The position numbers and the translations under genes were made by a program. From Chloroflexota bacterium (GTDB lineage: Bacteria > Chloroflexota > Limnocylindria > Limnocylindrales > CSP1-4): 6,075 nucleotides of DNA. This document shows, piece after piece, positions 6,050 through 6,075 of the stretch (the first letter of the stretch is position 1; every line of letters begins with the position of its first letter). Below the pieces are notes generated by a model. The model searched no databases, was not told where the DNA came from, and was given only the letters and a program-made list of their open reading frames with translations. Location: positions 1-6,075 of the forward strand of contig JAGDMV010000113.1 in the NCBI GenBank assembly GCA_017860675.1. Reading direction: 5' to 3'.

Positions 6050-6075
6050 GTGATCGTGCCCGAAGGCTTCACCGT
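6050..6075 (+). CDS. Possible start of a further gene, cut by the window edge
   Basis: From the GTG at 6050 the frame reads M-I-V-P-E-G-F-T and is open to the window end. AGAAG (6036-6040) lies nine bases upstream and could be a weak ribosome site. In another frame a 12-codon reading from ATG 6015 (M-S-G-P-Q-P-D-E-K-Q-R-R) stops at 6053, overlapping the GTG as GTGA. Eight residues are too few to name a product. An alternative TTG at 6004 in a third frame is also open but gives an unlikely Ser/Arg-rich sequence. Confidence 0.3.

Overview
This window is a very G+C-rich bacterial segment. G or C dominates third codon positions, genes are packed tightly and spacers are short. The ProRS type (bacterial, with an inserted editing domain and two Cys-x2-Cys pairs) and the membrane-anchored molybdenum oxidoreductase type both fit a high-GC Actinobacteriota or Chloroflexota genome. 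The sequence alone does not let me choose between these phyla. No tRNA, rRNA, CRISPR array, IS element or phage gene is visible.

Left part (1-2713, + strand). The 3' end of an arsenite methyltransferase gene (arsM) enters from the left edge. It overlaps by four bases (ATGA) the start of arsN2, a GNAT acetyltransferase of the arsenic-resistance type. After a 53-bp gap comes a large gene on the same strand. It encodes a sulfite-oxidase-family molybdopterin enzyme joined to an N-terminal membrane bundle, with an internal twin-arginine motif between the two. The arsM-arsN2 pair is clearly an arsenic detoxification unit. Whether the molybdenum enzyme belongs to it functionally is open.

Middle (2735-4429, - strand). 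proS encodes a complete prolyl-tRNA synthetase that converges on the molybdenum gene, with 21 bp between the two stop codons. Its start has a TAGACT -10-like hexamer almost against the ATG and no Shine-Dalgarno, which suggests a leaderless or nearly leaderless mRNA.

Right part (4430-6075). A divergent intergenic region of about 150 bp holds an 8-bp perfect hairpin on the proS side. A second hairpin overlaps the Shine-Dalgarno of the next gene, which encodes a complete Tm-1-like/UPF0261 ATP-binding-domain protein (4584-5957, + strand). The last 118 bp hold a short spacer and, with low confidence, the first codons of another + strand gene from a GTG at 6050.

No clearly new multi-gene system is visible. 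The points most worth a second look are the Sec/Tat hybrid topology of the molybdenum enzyme and its arsenic-gene neighbourhood, the altered signature motif of the Tm-1-like protein, and the hairpins in the divergent intergenic region.
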